Below are positions 33,150-45,308 of a stretch of DNA of 64,000 bases, one piece after another; the first letter of the stretch is position 1, and each line of letters begins with the position of its first letter. A program made the translations under genes and the position numbers. This DNA comes from Pocillopora verrucosa (Eukaryota > Cnidaria > Anthozoa > Scleractinia > Pocilloporidae), in assembly GCF_036669915.1 (NCBI RefSeq), contig NC_089315.1:12295255-12359254 (forward strand). The letters are read 5' to 3'. Below the pieces are notes generated by a model. It was not told the DNA's origin, searched no databases, and saw only the letters and a program-made list of their open reading frames with translations.

Positions 33150-34228
33150 AAAAAAAGGCCATTAGTCTCTCCCTCTGCTTCCAATCTTATGAGCGTTAAA
33201 AATAATATATTTTGCCTGGCCGTGAGCAAGAGACTTATTACAAAGAATTCCCCAGGCTTGATCTTTTGAAGCAATGAGTGAGATCAGATTTCATTTTATC
33301 CATCCACATTGCATACCTCATAGTGACAAGATAAATCATGTTTAAACTCGCTGATACTTAGACAAGATAACAACGGGTGACTTAGTGGTGAGATTGAAGG
33401 GATAAAACTATCAAAATCGCAATTATGCCGAAGCAGTTTCTGCTAAGATGATAATTCCTTGAAGTTAATCCATGTTTGTAAACTCGATAATATGCTGAAT
33501 ACATAATATGTTTATACTGTTTTCTCACCTTGAAAAGAAAACGAATCGAAAATGTATTTCAACAACCAAGACTTTTCTCAGTCTTGTCAGGAATCTCGAA
33601 TGTTTACTGCGTGTAAAAAAAAGAATCTAAGGAAAAGCATAAATAAAGTGTGCAATGAGAATTGATTAGCAATCGAATGTTTTAATGAAATCAAGACCAT
33701 GCAGCTCGCTTAAGGAGTCCTATAGCCAATGAAAAAACGACAAAATTAACCAATCAGTTCTCACGAATAAGGCTCTTGAACAAAGCGATTAGCCGGTACT
33801 ATTACTGCAATGTATCATACTACGAGACCCGATAAGGCTTATAGTAAGTGATGATTGATTCTTTGACAAAGTTGGGTCGTTCTACTCCCAAATTAATTTT
33901 GCTCAGTGGCGTTGGTACAAACTTTTCAACACCTGTTAGAGGAATCTGTTCTCTTTTAAGTGACAAAACAATCCATCATTGGTCTGTTGTTGAATGCCGT
34001 CGTGAAAGTCAACTTTATTGAAAAAACATCATTCAATAAAAGATCAAAATATACAAGGCATGATAAAAGTTATCACAAATTCATTTATAAAAATCTATTG
34101 TGAAAAGATGTACAGAGCCTTCAAGGGTAAAAAATGTTTTACACGGTGCTTTACGAAAAAAAAATTACAAATAACACGTGTCTACTTTCCAATCACATTT
34201 GCGATTGCTTCCCTGCTAAAATCAGGGC

Positions 34229-35700
34229 TCAACTAAAATTTGGTTGTTTTGGAACCTTTACACATAACACTACTGATCTTAACAAGTTAAAAGATAGTTT
34301 TTCTCTCAGCCATTGATTTGCAATGCTATAATCAATCTGCTTCTTGTCAGATAGCTTCAGGGCTAGTTCGGAGAGAATTCGCTCGGTTTCTCTGCAGGAG
34401 AGGACTGAAGGAGTCATACGCGACTTCAGTGACTCGCTGGTTGTAGTATAGTTTTTTATCGTTCTCATTGCTCGAGAGAGTGGTGTCAAGTGTCTGGTTT
34501 AAGTGCCTCTTTGTGAAAGGGTTAAAAAACCTGACTTCAAAAAAGACATGTTGCCCCCTTTGCCAAAAAATTGCGCGCACTTACATCCAAACGAACTTTG
34601 TCAGAGGAGTTGGCGCTACTGGTTAACACTTCTCCTGTCAGGGTCTGAAGGTGGGGCTTGACTTAAACATCATGACATACATCTTTGAGAAGAGGTGCAA
34701 ACAAACCTCGCACCTTGTCATGTCTCTTATGGACAAATCCGCCTTTCATACGCGACATTGCATGATCAACGTCGAATCTCTTGCCACAAGGACATGTAGA
34801 TGGGAGATGTTCAGATGTTTGGTGAGCAGCGGTAACTAAGGCTGAACACATCGTAAAATCCCATTTTGTTCAGGTCCAACCTCACTGACTTTAACTGAAA
34901 TAATTGCAAAATAACTCGAGGCACCCTTCATCATTCCCAGGTCGTTTTCCCTCAGTTTTTCTGGGTTCATCTTCTCACAGAGCTTCTGCAGGATGGTGTT
35001 ACTTAGTTCTTCTCTGGTATTGGCAAGCACCAAGATTCTCCTCTACCCATATGCATCTAAGCCAGAAGGCCCAATAGACCCCCTTCTCTTTAGGGCTGCA
35101 TTTGCAATGGTAGATTCTGTTTGAAACATAACAGGGTCGACAAACGGCGGATGGTCATCAATTAACAGTGATGGATCGGCTTCCCTTGCGTCTGGGTGTT
35201 TCCGTTTAGCTTATTTATGGTGCTTTGGGATGGAGGGAATACACCCCAATTACTCTGTTGATCCAAGAGTTTCTTAGCAGTATTCATCTTTCCTTCAAGC
35301 ACAAGCTTAGCAAAGGTTTTGGCTAACTGCTCTTCATTTAGACCCTTGAGGTTTGTTAGCAATTTGGCTTCAGTCGCACTACCCTCACGAAAGGATTCAT
35401 AACATATACCAAGTTCTCATTGTGTCAAATGCCTTAACAAACACTGGGAGTGTTCCTTTGCTTCTGACTTGAATGTTGGCTTCTGGAGAAGTAAGGCAGG
35501 CATCACTATGAGGACTTTTAATGCAGTATCTTTAAACTCGATAGCATCTTAGTTCCAAAACTCGATCCACTTTGTTGTTTCAGAGATAAATTTCTTTCCC
35601 CGCGCAGCTCTTCCCGGGAGTTTGAATAAATTCCTTCTCCAGAATACGATTTTCTCATGTATCTCATCGACCTTATGGTGGACTTCATCTTTAGTATAAT
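34229..35700 (-). mobile_element. retroelement remnant with RT core missing, unit 3
   Basis: C-terminal frame intact over 86 codons (34229-34489). The N-terminal part is frameshifted at about 35210 (one base lost in the K-W-K/R-K-H stretch). C-P-C-G-K-R-F-D-V-D-H-A-M and G-G-F-V-H-K-R-H are intact. Shares TAG after A-Y-G with units 1 and 2, and TGGTCATCAATTAAC with unit 4. Confidence 0.7.
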
Positions 35701-37048
35701 CTTCCCATATTTCCTACTGTGACATTAACAAACACTTGTGCTTAATCTTGCTGAACAGTCTGCACTCGCGCGGTCAACTCTGCTGGTGAAGATCGCTCTC
35801 TGCAGCTATTTCTGTAACTTAAATAAGTGAGCAGAGTTCCAGGCAATGCTGTCCTTTGTCGTAATACCAGTATCAAACATAGCGAAGTTACATAAGCGAC
35901 TTGATCATTAACTTCAAACTTTCTTCAATGAAAGAAAAGCAAATTTACTTTGCGCTCTTAAAAAGGTTCCTAATTTCTTAAGTTGAATACATATAGAAAG
36001 TCGTCTGTGAGTTTGAGATACAATAACGTTTGGTGAAACAGACATCTAGGTCGGTGACATATTACAACTTTAAAGGTAAAACTGTTGCCCTAACAACTCG
36101 AATTCAAAATAAGATTCAGGTGCTCTTCGTTCGACTCAGGCTCACTAAATATGACAAGCTGATATATGAATAATTCTTCCGACCATCATCACAGATCTTT
36201 GGTCGCGACACTCGCATTTAAAACATGGATTTTTACCAGCTATCGCCGACGGTGCCGATGTTATGGTTCAAAATATCTCGAAAAGAAATTAAAAAACTCT
36301 TTTTTTTGGAAAAGATTAGAATATCACAACAATTGGGCATTTTTGAGAACTAAACGGCATTTGCGTTGTGCGATCAGTATCTCATTATCTCCAGGCGTTT
36401 TATTAAAACCTTCGACTGGCTCGAAACGCACTTAAGGGACTCTTGTGTTTAAAGATGGCTAAAAATTTGAATAGCATGACAACGGAAGTGTTCTTACAAA
36501 TTAGACGTATTCATTATGTAACTTCTGCCAACTATCACCAGCCATTTTTATGAACGGTTCAACACAGCCACGAAAACAATTAAAAAACTATTTTTGTCAC
36601 ATGAAACTGAAATTGAATAGCACGCATTCATTATTATGGAGAGAGATATTTGATAAATGCCGTCTCAAAAATAAGTTGTTGTAGAAAATTTTCAGTATTT
36701 TTTAAAGACAGCATGTCGTTGTAAATCTTTTAATGTGACAGAAAATTTTACTGAAAATTTGGAGGCCTCAGAACAGTACCTGTCAGAGCAGGACGAAACG
36801 ATATTTGTTTTACAAGTTTCTCCCCCGTAAAAATGCGATTGTAAGTCTCATACTTCACAATCAGTTCTTGAAAAAGACACTTAAAAATCAAACGTTAAGT
36901 CGAGGTTCCCAAAATACTTTCATGAAACGAAGGGAATTATTTATTAATTTTAAACAATCATGTAGAAAGTTCAGATGCCATTCTTATGAAAAATTAGCTT
37001 CTTTATGGTAAACACCTGTCACTTACGAGAAAGAAGACGATAAGAGAA
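35701..37048. other. unit 3 spacer between retroelement and GPCR relic
   Basis: Non-coding; almost base-for-base equal to the same stretch of unit 2 (25681-27028), although the flanking GPCR relic and live GPCR are of the unit 1 type. This marks an exchange breakpoint near 37 kb. Confidence 0.6.
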
Positions 37049-37210
37049 ATGAAAGATAACAGCACAAAAGAACTTCGATCAACAGATAGTGGCACCATTA
37101 GAGTACCAGACATTGTTTTAGCTACTTTATACACGTTTGTTGCTGTTTTCGGTGTTGTCGGTAATACTATCGCGATAACCATAACACGAAGAACCCCTGC
37201 TGTGAACTAA
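37049..37210 (+). pseudogene. GPCR relic, TM1 only, unit 3
   Basis: ATG and 53 codons of the dead receptor's N-terminus and TM1, then the same junction as unit 1 into the live receptor's 5' UTR exon and a TAA at 37208-37210. Unlike unit 1, it keeps the V-P-D-I segment before TM1. Confidence 0.8.
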
Positions 37211-37217
37211 ACGCAAG

Positions 37218-37320
37218 GTATAGTAAAGACATTTCAAACACACGCATGCTGAACGAAATTTTTAATATTTGGTTAAGAGTCACGATTAGTTAAAGGAAGC
37301 TGACGCAAGTTTATTTTCAG
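37218..37320 (+). other. putative 103-bp 5' UTR intron, unit 3
   Basis: CAAG|GTATAG donor and TTTATTTTCAG|G acceptor directly before the ATG, as in the other units. Confidence 0.5.
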
Positions 37321-37321
37321 G

Positions 37322-38353
37322 ATGAACGGAAGCAACATTACCGCTTCTCCACTTATCACCACTTACGATGTCGTTTTTGCTACATTGTACTCTTCCATCG
37401 TGTTCTTCGGCGTCACGGCAAATGGCATAATCATCACCATTGTACGGAAAACACGAACCATGCACACAACAACAAACTATCTGTTGATGAACTTGGCTAT
37501 AGCCGATTTTCTATCATTGTTATTTTGTCCGGGTTTCTACGACTTTGCACTACACAAGTCTCATTTGGGCTCCAGGACACTGGGTGACATCTTTTGCAAG
37601 TTTATTGCAGGAAATGCAATCATTTGTGTCTCTTTCGATGCCTCTGTGTTAACTCTGTGTGCCATTGCAATGGAGCGCTACCTTGGTATTGTCAAACCTT
37701 TCAACAAACGTTGGGCTCTGACCAAAAAGAATGTAAACTTTATTATTCTTGCTATTTGGGTCACAGCTGTTTTTTCAAGCCTTCCAGATACGCTATGGAC
37801 GAAGCACAATAACGAAGACACGCCGTGGCGGTATCCCTGCACGCGTCCATGGACAGTTAAGAACCAGACTTGGAACGTCAAAGCTTACATCCTTGGCCAT
37901 TCTGTCGCTCTAATTGTGTTCCCTTCAATTTTTCTTTGCTTTTGCTATATTTCAAGTTCCGCAGCACTTAAGTCAAGCGCAGGTGAACCGGATGAAGATC
38001 CCGCTAGCAAACGGAACATGAAAAGGCTCTTAAAGCTTTTCATCTCGTTAGCTTTGGCATTTTGCTTACTCTGCCTTCCATTTGCTGTCTTTTTTTTAAA
38101 TGTCACCGCACTCGCCCCTAGTCATTTAGAGCAAAGTTTCAAACCGTTGTTTCTGGCACATAGAATCGTTCGTTTTTTGATATTTTCTAACTCATTCGTA
38201 AACCCTCTTCTTTACGCTGCTCAAAGCAAAAACTACAGAAAAGTTTTATTTCAGAAACTTCGCCTTAAAAACAACACACGTAACACAGAAATCGAAGCCG
38301 CAGTCAGAGCCAGAGCGGAGAAACATAGAATATATTATGAAACAGCCGTCTAA
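37322..38353 (+). CDS. class A GPCR, array copy 3
   Basis: Intact 343-residue receptor, nearest to copy 1. Landmarks at the same positions: C92-C173, E118-R-Y120, W146, P253, N294-P-L-L-Y298, E-T-A-V end. Private changes: H-K-S-H-L-G-S-R-T in loop 1, A-I-W and A-V-F-S-S-L-P in TM4, I-V-F-P-S in TM5, L-F-I-S and F-F-L-N-V-T at TM6. The last change creates an N-V-T sequon at the outer end of TM6 that no sibling has. Ligand unknown. Confidence 0.94.
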   Translation: MNGSNITASPLITTYDVVFATLYSSIVFFGVTANGIIITIVRKTRTMHTTTNYLLMNLAIADFLSLLFCPGFYDFALHKSHLGSRTLGDIFCKFIAGNAIICVSFDASVLTLCAIAMERYLGIVKPFNKRWALTKKNVNFIILAIWVTAVFSSLPDTLWTKHNNEDTPWRYPCTRPWTVKNQTWNVKAYILGHSVALIVFPSIFLCFCYISSSAALKSSAGEPDEDPASKRNMKRLLKLFISLALAFCLLCLPFAVFFLNVTALAPSHLEQSFKPLFLAHRIVRFLIFSNSFVNPLLYAAQSKNYRKVLFQKLRLKNNTRNTEIEAAVRARAEKHRIYYETAV

Positions 38354-41019
38354 AACGATTGTCACAATAAAGAAAGATCATTTTGACATATATGTCAAGA
38401 TCGTGGTTCATGAAAAAAACATTTCATTCCTACTTGATGAATGGAAAGAAACACAAAGAAAGAGAAACGAATCGAAAGTGGAATGGAAGCCTATTTGCTT
38501 AACAGTCTCGATAACTTAGTTAAAATTTGTGGAACACGAAACTACAAAACATCTGTGTAGGGTGAGCTAAGCTACAGACTAAGTTTACATGTGGAAAGCG
38601 TCCTTACGGCTGCTAAGATTAACAGTCGGTCGAAGGCATCAGGTGAGGAACGTGAAAAAGATCATATGTATTAAACTCAGTCGCGAAATATTTCCCGAGA
38701 GGAAATCCACAAATATGCACCTTTTGTTTTTTAGCAAACTGAATATACCGCTGACAACTGCGAACAATGCGATTAAATATTATTGATTTTCTAAGTTGTC
38801 AAGAAATAGAACACTGTGTTCTCAAACCCTTGAAGATTATGGACAGAAACGTTCAAAGAGATTACAGTCGAACCCAAGATAGAAAATCGTCTATGCAAAT
38901 AATGTTTCGTTGAATTAAGCTGTCAGCTGTAAGATTCCTAAAGAGTTGGCCATCCGGCAATACCGCCGGATTTATGTAGAAGCACAACCCTCCATTGGAA
39001 GAGATTCCATACCGTCAAAAATTATCGGAATTTTTCAATGTATTTCTTAATAATAACAAGTAATGTATAATAAAGAACTCTTTGGCTTTCGTCGACGGGA
39101 CAAAGAACGCTAATCTTTGCTAAATGTAGCATGTGATCATCCCTCCTACTACTGACTTGAATTTATCTCATCTTATATCACTAAAGTTAACCGGTGATCA
39201 CTGAGATTACTAAATTCGCAAGTTGATTTTGCTATCCATAAGCTTTCGAACGAAATTTTCTCAAGGGCACCGTTCCCTAATGACCGCTTTTCTGTGTGGC
39301 AGTCATTCCGCTACCTTTTTAGCCAATGTGCGAGCAAAGGGGCAATAGTGTTTTGTTTCTTCGAGGGACTCCCGCTTAGTTTGAGCCTCTCTCTAGGTGA
39401 GGTATCGATCCACAGTAAGTAGTTACGAAGCCAATCAACCTAATACTTGATCTGTGAATGTTTCTAACCTCTGTGAATTAGTAGACATTTAGAATAGGTA
39501 TCGTGAAACCACTGAAAACATGTCATTACATCGGACCATTAAGATAAGGGTAATATCAGAGTTGACTGATGAGAATTCCAATTAAATGCACAAGACCAGC
39601 TTTGAACTTGGGAAATTAGGAGCTTGCCTTTGGGTTTGGTTTTTCATTCGGTTTTTTAAATGCAAATTGACTCTTACCGCCGCCGCCGTAATAAGGCTGA
39701 AAAATAAAAACAGCTTCATAGTTGCGATGCTTAAAACTTCTGAAATATATCTTAAGGTTGTTCTTCCTTTTTCCTTTATTTCTACTTTGTAATACTATTA
39801 TTATTATTCTTTCCTTTGTCGTTCTGATGTTTGTCGTATCTGTATGTGTTTTAATTCAAATTTGGTTTTTCGTGGAATCTTACATATAAATGGAGTATAT
39901 AGGTGGGTTGAAAAGCCAATCGTAAGGCACAGGAAAGGAGAAACCAAAACAATTTTCAATAGTTTCGAAATCAAACAATGGAAACTTGACTTGAAGAACA
40001 AAGTGATTTCTTGGTGCGAAGCGTTAGAAGGTGATTTGTCACTTTTCTGTCATGAACTAAGCTGAACTTGCCACATTGAAACCTGTGAGTAGTCTTCTTT
40101 TTTTCCTTTTTTTTTTTTAACACTTGTGCAACATGCTTTCAAGTGAATAGACCGTTTTGTGGCAATCTCATATTCATTGACGCAATTTTGAATTGATGTC
40201 GAAAGTATAACATGAATGCTTTAGATTTACCGTTTCCCAAACTTCTTATCACTTTTCTGCTAAATTTTTCAACCCTGCTCATGTAAATGAATTCTTTGGT
40301 GCGGTCCACGAAGTACGCTTTAAGCAAATTCATAGGCAACGTTCGATTTATGATCGTCAAACATGTTCTGAATTTTTTTTTTATAAAAAAAAAGACACGC
40401 TGTTGCAAACGGACTCAGAGGCGCCACGAATATCTTAATGGAACATGCGATCCCGGCTGCCAGATATAAATAGTAGGTTCAATCTTCGCACAAAAGTCCT
40501 TGAGGAATTATTTGAATCTAAGACTGCTTTTAATAGAATTACAGGCGCCGAGTATGCTCGGTACATTAGTAGGTAAAGCAGAAAGTGCTCCAGTATATGT
40601 CATCAGAACATTCATGATTTCTGGAGTGTTGTCCATTCATGTCTACCCAAAAAGAAAACAGATAAACAAAACAAATAAGTGTTCATTTTCGCGCGAGAAA
40701 CATCTCTAAGCAATTCGACTTAGATAGACTGTGCGCCGACATCGCCGGGCGAAAGGCGTCAAGTATTCTGTCATTCATCTATTTCATGCATGAAAATCTC
40801 CGGCTTCGAACTTGGCCTCAGTGCGTAATGGGGAATAGTCTCCTGCCGATTCACAGCGTCACTTACACGTACCCTCAAGTGAATAATTAATTAATAAATA
40901 TGAATATTCCATGCATTTCACTACCTTGTTTCCATAAGCCAAATAAAGCGTCATTTGAGCGATCCCAGATTAATTTACTTGCCATAACAATGACATTGAG
41001 ATGACGGATAATCTGAAAA
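38354..41019. other. unit 3 3' spacer
   Basis: Non-coding; AATAAA about 715 bp past the stop. Closest to unit 1. A poly(T) run near 40106 is shorter than in the siblings. No gene seen. Confidence 0.6.
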
Positions 41020-42090
41020 AAAAATTGGCCATTAGTCTCTCCCTCTGCTTCCAATCTTATGAGCGCTAAAAGTAATATGCTTTCCCAAGCCGTGAGAAAG
41101 AGATTTATTACAAAGAATTCTCCAGGCTTGATTTTTTAAAGCAATGAGTGAGATCAGATTTCATTTTATCCATCTACCATTCAGATTGCATACCTCACAG
41201 TGCCGAGATAAAACATGTTTAAACTCGCTGATACTTAAACAAGATAACAGCGGGTTACTTAGTGATGAGATTGAAGGGATAAAACTATCAAACCGCAATT
41301 ATGCTGAAGGAGTTTCTGCTAAGATAATAATTCCTTGAAGTTAATCCATGTTTGTAAACTCGATAATATGCTGAATACATAATATGTTTATGCTGTTTTC
41401 TCACCTTGAAAAGAAAACGAATCGAAAATGTATTTCAACAACCAAGACTTTTCTCAGTCTTGTCAGGAATCTCGAATGTTTACTGCGTGTAAAAAAAAGA
41501 ATCTAAGGAAAAGCATAAGTAAAGTGTGCAATGAGAATTGATCAAGACCATGCAGCTCGCTTAAGGAGTCCGATAGCCAATGAAAAAACGACAAACTGGA
41601 AGTAACCAATCAGTTCTCACAAATAAGGCTTTCGTACAAAGCGATTAGCCGGTACCATTGCTACAATGTATTATACCACGAGACCCGATTAGGCTTATAG
41701 TAAGTGATGATTGATTCTATGACAAAGTTGGGTCGTTCTACTCCCAAATTGATTTTGCTCAGTGGCGTTGATACAAACTTTTCAACACCTGTTAGAGGAA
41801 TCTGTTCTATTGTAAGTGAGAAAACAAGCCATCATTGGTCTGTTGTTGAATGCCGTCGTGAAAGTAAACTTTATTGAAAAAACATCATCCAATAAAAGAT
41901 CAAAATATACAAGGCATGATAAAAGTTATCACAAACTCATGTATAAAAATCTATTATGAAAAGATGTCCAGAGCCCATAAGGGTAAAAAATATTTTACAC
42001 GGTGCTTTACGAAAAAAAAATTACAAATAACACGTGTTTACTCTATCTTTCCAATCACATTTGCGATTGCTTCCCTGCTAAAATCAGGGC

Positions 42091-43560
42091 TCAACTAAAA
42101 TTTGGTTGTTTTGGAACCTTTTACACATAACACTGCTGATCTTAACAAGTTAAAAGATAGTTTTTATCTCAGCCATTGATTTGCAGTGCTATAATCAATC
42201 TGCTTCTTGTCAGATAGCTTCAGGGCTAGTTCGGAAAGAATTCGCTCGGTTTCTCTGCAGGAGAGGACTGAAGGAGTCATATGCGACTTCAATGACTCGC
42301 TGGTTGTAGTATAGTTTTTTATCGTTCTCATTGCTCGAGAGAGTGGTGTCAAGTGTCTGGTTTAAGTGGCTCTTTGTGAAAGGGTTAAAAACCCTGACTT
42401 CAAAAAAGGCACTTTGCCCCCTTTGCCAAAAAGTTGCGCGCACTTACATCCAAACGAGCTTTGTCAGAGGAGTTGGCGCTGCTGGTTAACCCTTCTCCTG
42501 CCAGGCTTGACTTAAACAACATGACACACATCTTTGAGAAGAGGTGCAAACAAACCTCGCACCTTGTCATGTCTCTTATGGACAAATCCGCCTTTCATAC
42601 GCGACATTGCATGATCAACGTCGAATCTCTTGCCACAAGGACATGTAGATGGGAGATGTTCAGATGTTTGGTGAGCAGTGGTAACTAAGGCTGAACACAT
42701 CGTAAAATCCCATTTTGTTCAGGTCCAACCTCACTGACTTTAACTGAAATAATTGCAAAATAACTCGAGGCACCCTTCATCATTCCCAGGTCGTTTTCCC
42801 TCAGTTTTTCTGGGTTCATCTTCTCACAGAGCTTCTGTAGGATGATGTTATTTAGTTCTTCTCTGGTATTGGCAAGCACCAAGATTCTCCTATACCCATA
42901 TGCATCTAAGCCAGAGGGCCCAGTAGACCCCCTTGTTTTTAGGGCTGCATTTGCAATGGTAGATTCTGTTTGAAACATAACAGGGTCGACAAACGGCGGA
43001 TGGTCATCAATTAACAATGATGGATCGGCTTCCCTTGCGTCTGGATGTTTCCGTTTTAGCCCATTTATGGTGCTTTGGGATGGAGGGAATACACCTCTAT
43101 TACTCTGTTGATCCAAGAGTTTCTTAGCAGTATTTATCTTTCCTTCAAGCACAAGCTTAGCAAAGGTTTTGGCTAACTTCTCTTCATTTAGATCCTTGAG
43201 GTTTGTTAGCAATTTGGCTTCAGTCGCACTACCCTCACGAAAGGATTCATAACATATACCAAGTTCCCATTGTGTCAAATGCCTTAACAAACACTGGGAG
43301 TGTTCCTTTGCTTCTGACTTGAATGTTGGCTTCTGGAGAAGTAAGGCAGGCATCACTATGAGGACTTTTCATGCAGTATCTTTAAACTCGATGGCATCTT
43401 AGTTCCAAAACTCGATCCACTTTGTTGTTTCAGAGATAAATTTCTTTCCCCGCGCAGCTCTTCTCGGGAGTTTGAATAAATTCCTTCCCCAGAATACGAT
43501 TTCCTCATATATCTCATCGACCTTATGGTGGACTTCATCTTTAGTATAATCTTCCCATAT
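42091..43560 (-). mobile_element. retroelement remnant with RT core missing, unit 4
   Basis: Best preserved copy: 223 codons are open from 43356 to 42685, running from M-P-A-L-L-L-Q-K through P-P-F-V-D-P-V-M-F, G-P-S-G-L-D-A-Y-G-Y-R-R-I-L-V to L-R-E-N-D-L-G-M-M-K-G-A-S-S-Y-F. The codon that is TAG in units 1-3 is TAT here. The C-terminal part has C-P-C-G-K-R-F-D-V-D-H-A-M, G-G-F-V-H-K-R-H, A-R-L-D-V and V-R-V-F-N-P-F in other frames. No reverse transcriptase motif (YxDD) lies between them. Still non-functional. Confidence 0.72.
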
Positions 43561-44898
43561 TTCCTACTGTGACATTGACAAACGCTTGTGCTTAATCTTG
43601 CTGAACAGTCTGCACTCGCGCGGTCAACTCTGCTGGTGAAGATCGCTTTCTGCAGCTATTTCTGTAACGTAAATAATCGAGCAGAGTCCCAGACAATGCT
43701 GTCCTTTGTCGTAATACCAGTATCAAACATAGCGTAGTTACATATGCGACTTGATCATTAACTTCAAACTTTCTTCAATGAAAGAAAAGCAAATTTACTT
43801 TGCGCTCTTAAAAAGGTTCCTAATTTCTTAAGTTGAATACATATAGAAAGTCGTCTGTGAGTTTGAGATACAATAACGTTTGGTGAAACAGACATCTAGG
43901 TCGGTGACATATTATAACTTTAAAGGTAAAACTGTTGCCCTAACAACTCGAATTCAAAATAAGATTCAGGTGCTCTTCGTTCGACTCAGACTCACTAAAT
44001 ATGGCAAGCTGATATATGAATAATTCTTCCGACCATCATCACAGATCTTTGGTCGCGACACTCGCATTTAAAACATGGATTTTTTACCAGCTATCGCCGA
44101 CCGTGTCGATGTTATGGTTCAAAAACTCTCGAAAAGAAATTAAAACACTCTTTTTTTTGGAAAAGATTAGAATATCACAACAATTGGGCATTTTTGAGAA
44201 CTAAACGGCATTTGCGTTGTGCGATCAGTATCTGATTATCTCCAGGCGTTTTATGAAAACCTTCGACTGGCTTGAAACGCAATTAAGGGACTCTTGTGTT
44301 TAAAGATGGCTAAAAATTTGAATAGCATGACAACTGAAGAGTTCTTACAAATTAGACGTATTCATTGTGTAACTTCTGCCAACTATCACCAGCCATTTTT
44401 ATGAACGGTTCAACACAGCCACGAAAGCAATTAAAAAACTATTTTTGTCACTGAAATTGAAATTGAATAGCACGCATTCATTATTATAGAGAGAGATATT
44501 TGATAAATGCCGTCTCAAAAATAAGTTATTGTAGAAAATTTTCAGTATTTTTTAAAGACAGCATGTCGTTGTAAATCTTTTAATGTGACAGAAAATTTTA
44601 CTGAAAATTTAGAGGCCTCCGAACAGTACCTGTCAGAGCGGGACGAAACGATATTTGTTTTACAAGTTTCTCCCCCGTAAAAATGCGATTGTAAGTCTCA
44701 TACTTCACAATCAGTTCTTGAAAAAGACACTTAAAAATCAAACGTTAAGTCGAGGTTCCCAAAATACTTTCATGAAACGAAGGGAATTATTTATTAATTT
44801 TAAACAGTCATGTAGAAAGTTTAGATGTCATTCTTATGATAAATTAGCTTCTTTATGGTAAACACCTGTCACTTACGAGAAAGAAGACGACAAGAGAA
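43561..44898. other. unit 4 spacer between retroelement and GPCR pseudogene
   Basis: Non-coding; here unit 4 is most like unit 1 (for example GTAACGTAAATAAT near 43665) and not like unit 2, its partner in the GPCR region. Confidence 0.6.
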
Positions 44899-45308
44899 AT
44901 GAAAGGTAACAGCACAAAAGAACTTCGATCAACAGATAGTGGCACCATTACAGCGCCAGACATTGTTTTAACTACTTTATACACGTTCGTTGCTGTTTTC
45001 GGCGTTGTCGGTAATACTATCGTGATAACCATAACACGAAGAACCCCTTCAATGCACACAACAAAAAACTATCTCTTCTTAAATTTAGCCGAGGCTGATA
45101 TCGTGCCTTTCGTTCTCTGTCCTTGGGTGTACGACTCTGCTTTACCAACGTCAGCCTAAAAAGGGATTCACGGGGGATTTTATCTGCAAACTTTTTTGTT
45201 TCTGACACAGAAACAGAGAGAAAGACAAAGAAACAAGTAGCTCTCCTTCTCATCTTAGTGACAGTCGCCATTTTCATTTGCTTCCTACCATTTTATTTAT
45301 TAACTTGA
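44899..45308 (+). pseudogene. dead class A GPCR with internal deletion, unit 4
   Basis: Same dead receptor as 27029-27813 but with about 430 bp removed from after TM2 to before TM6, joining the D-F-I-C-K-like region to T-E-R-K-T-K-K-Q. The 5' part is better kept than in unit 2: M-H-T-T-K-N-Y-L-F-L-N-L-A-E-A-D is readable, where A-E-A-D replaces A-V-A-D. A TAA follows P-T-S-A at 45157-45159. The TM6 end reads C-F-L-P-F before TGA. Confidence 0.85.

Larger units (their letters stand above)
33150..41019 (+). repeat. tandem unit 3 of 4 (short type, about 7.9 kb)
   Basis: Same layout as unit 1, with the same fusion of the GPCR relic to the 5' UTR exon, but without unit 1's 225-bp deletion or local duplication. 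Confidence 0.9.

Noticed and set aside
38337-38519. 60-codon frame overlapping the 3' end of array GPCRs (also at 30440 and within 47865-48125)
   Set aside because: Open in units 2-4 but broken in unit 1 by an extra A. Its conservation is explained by the overlap with the receptor and by recent duplication.
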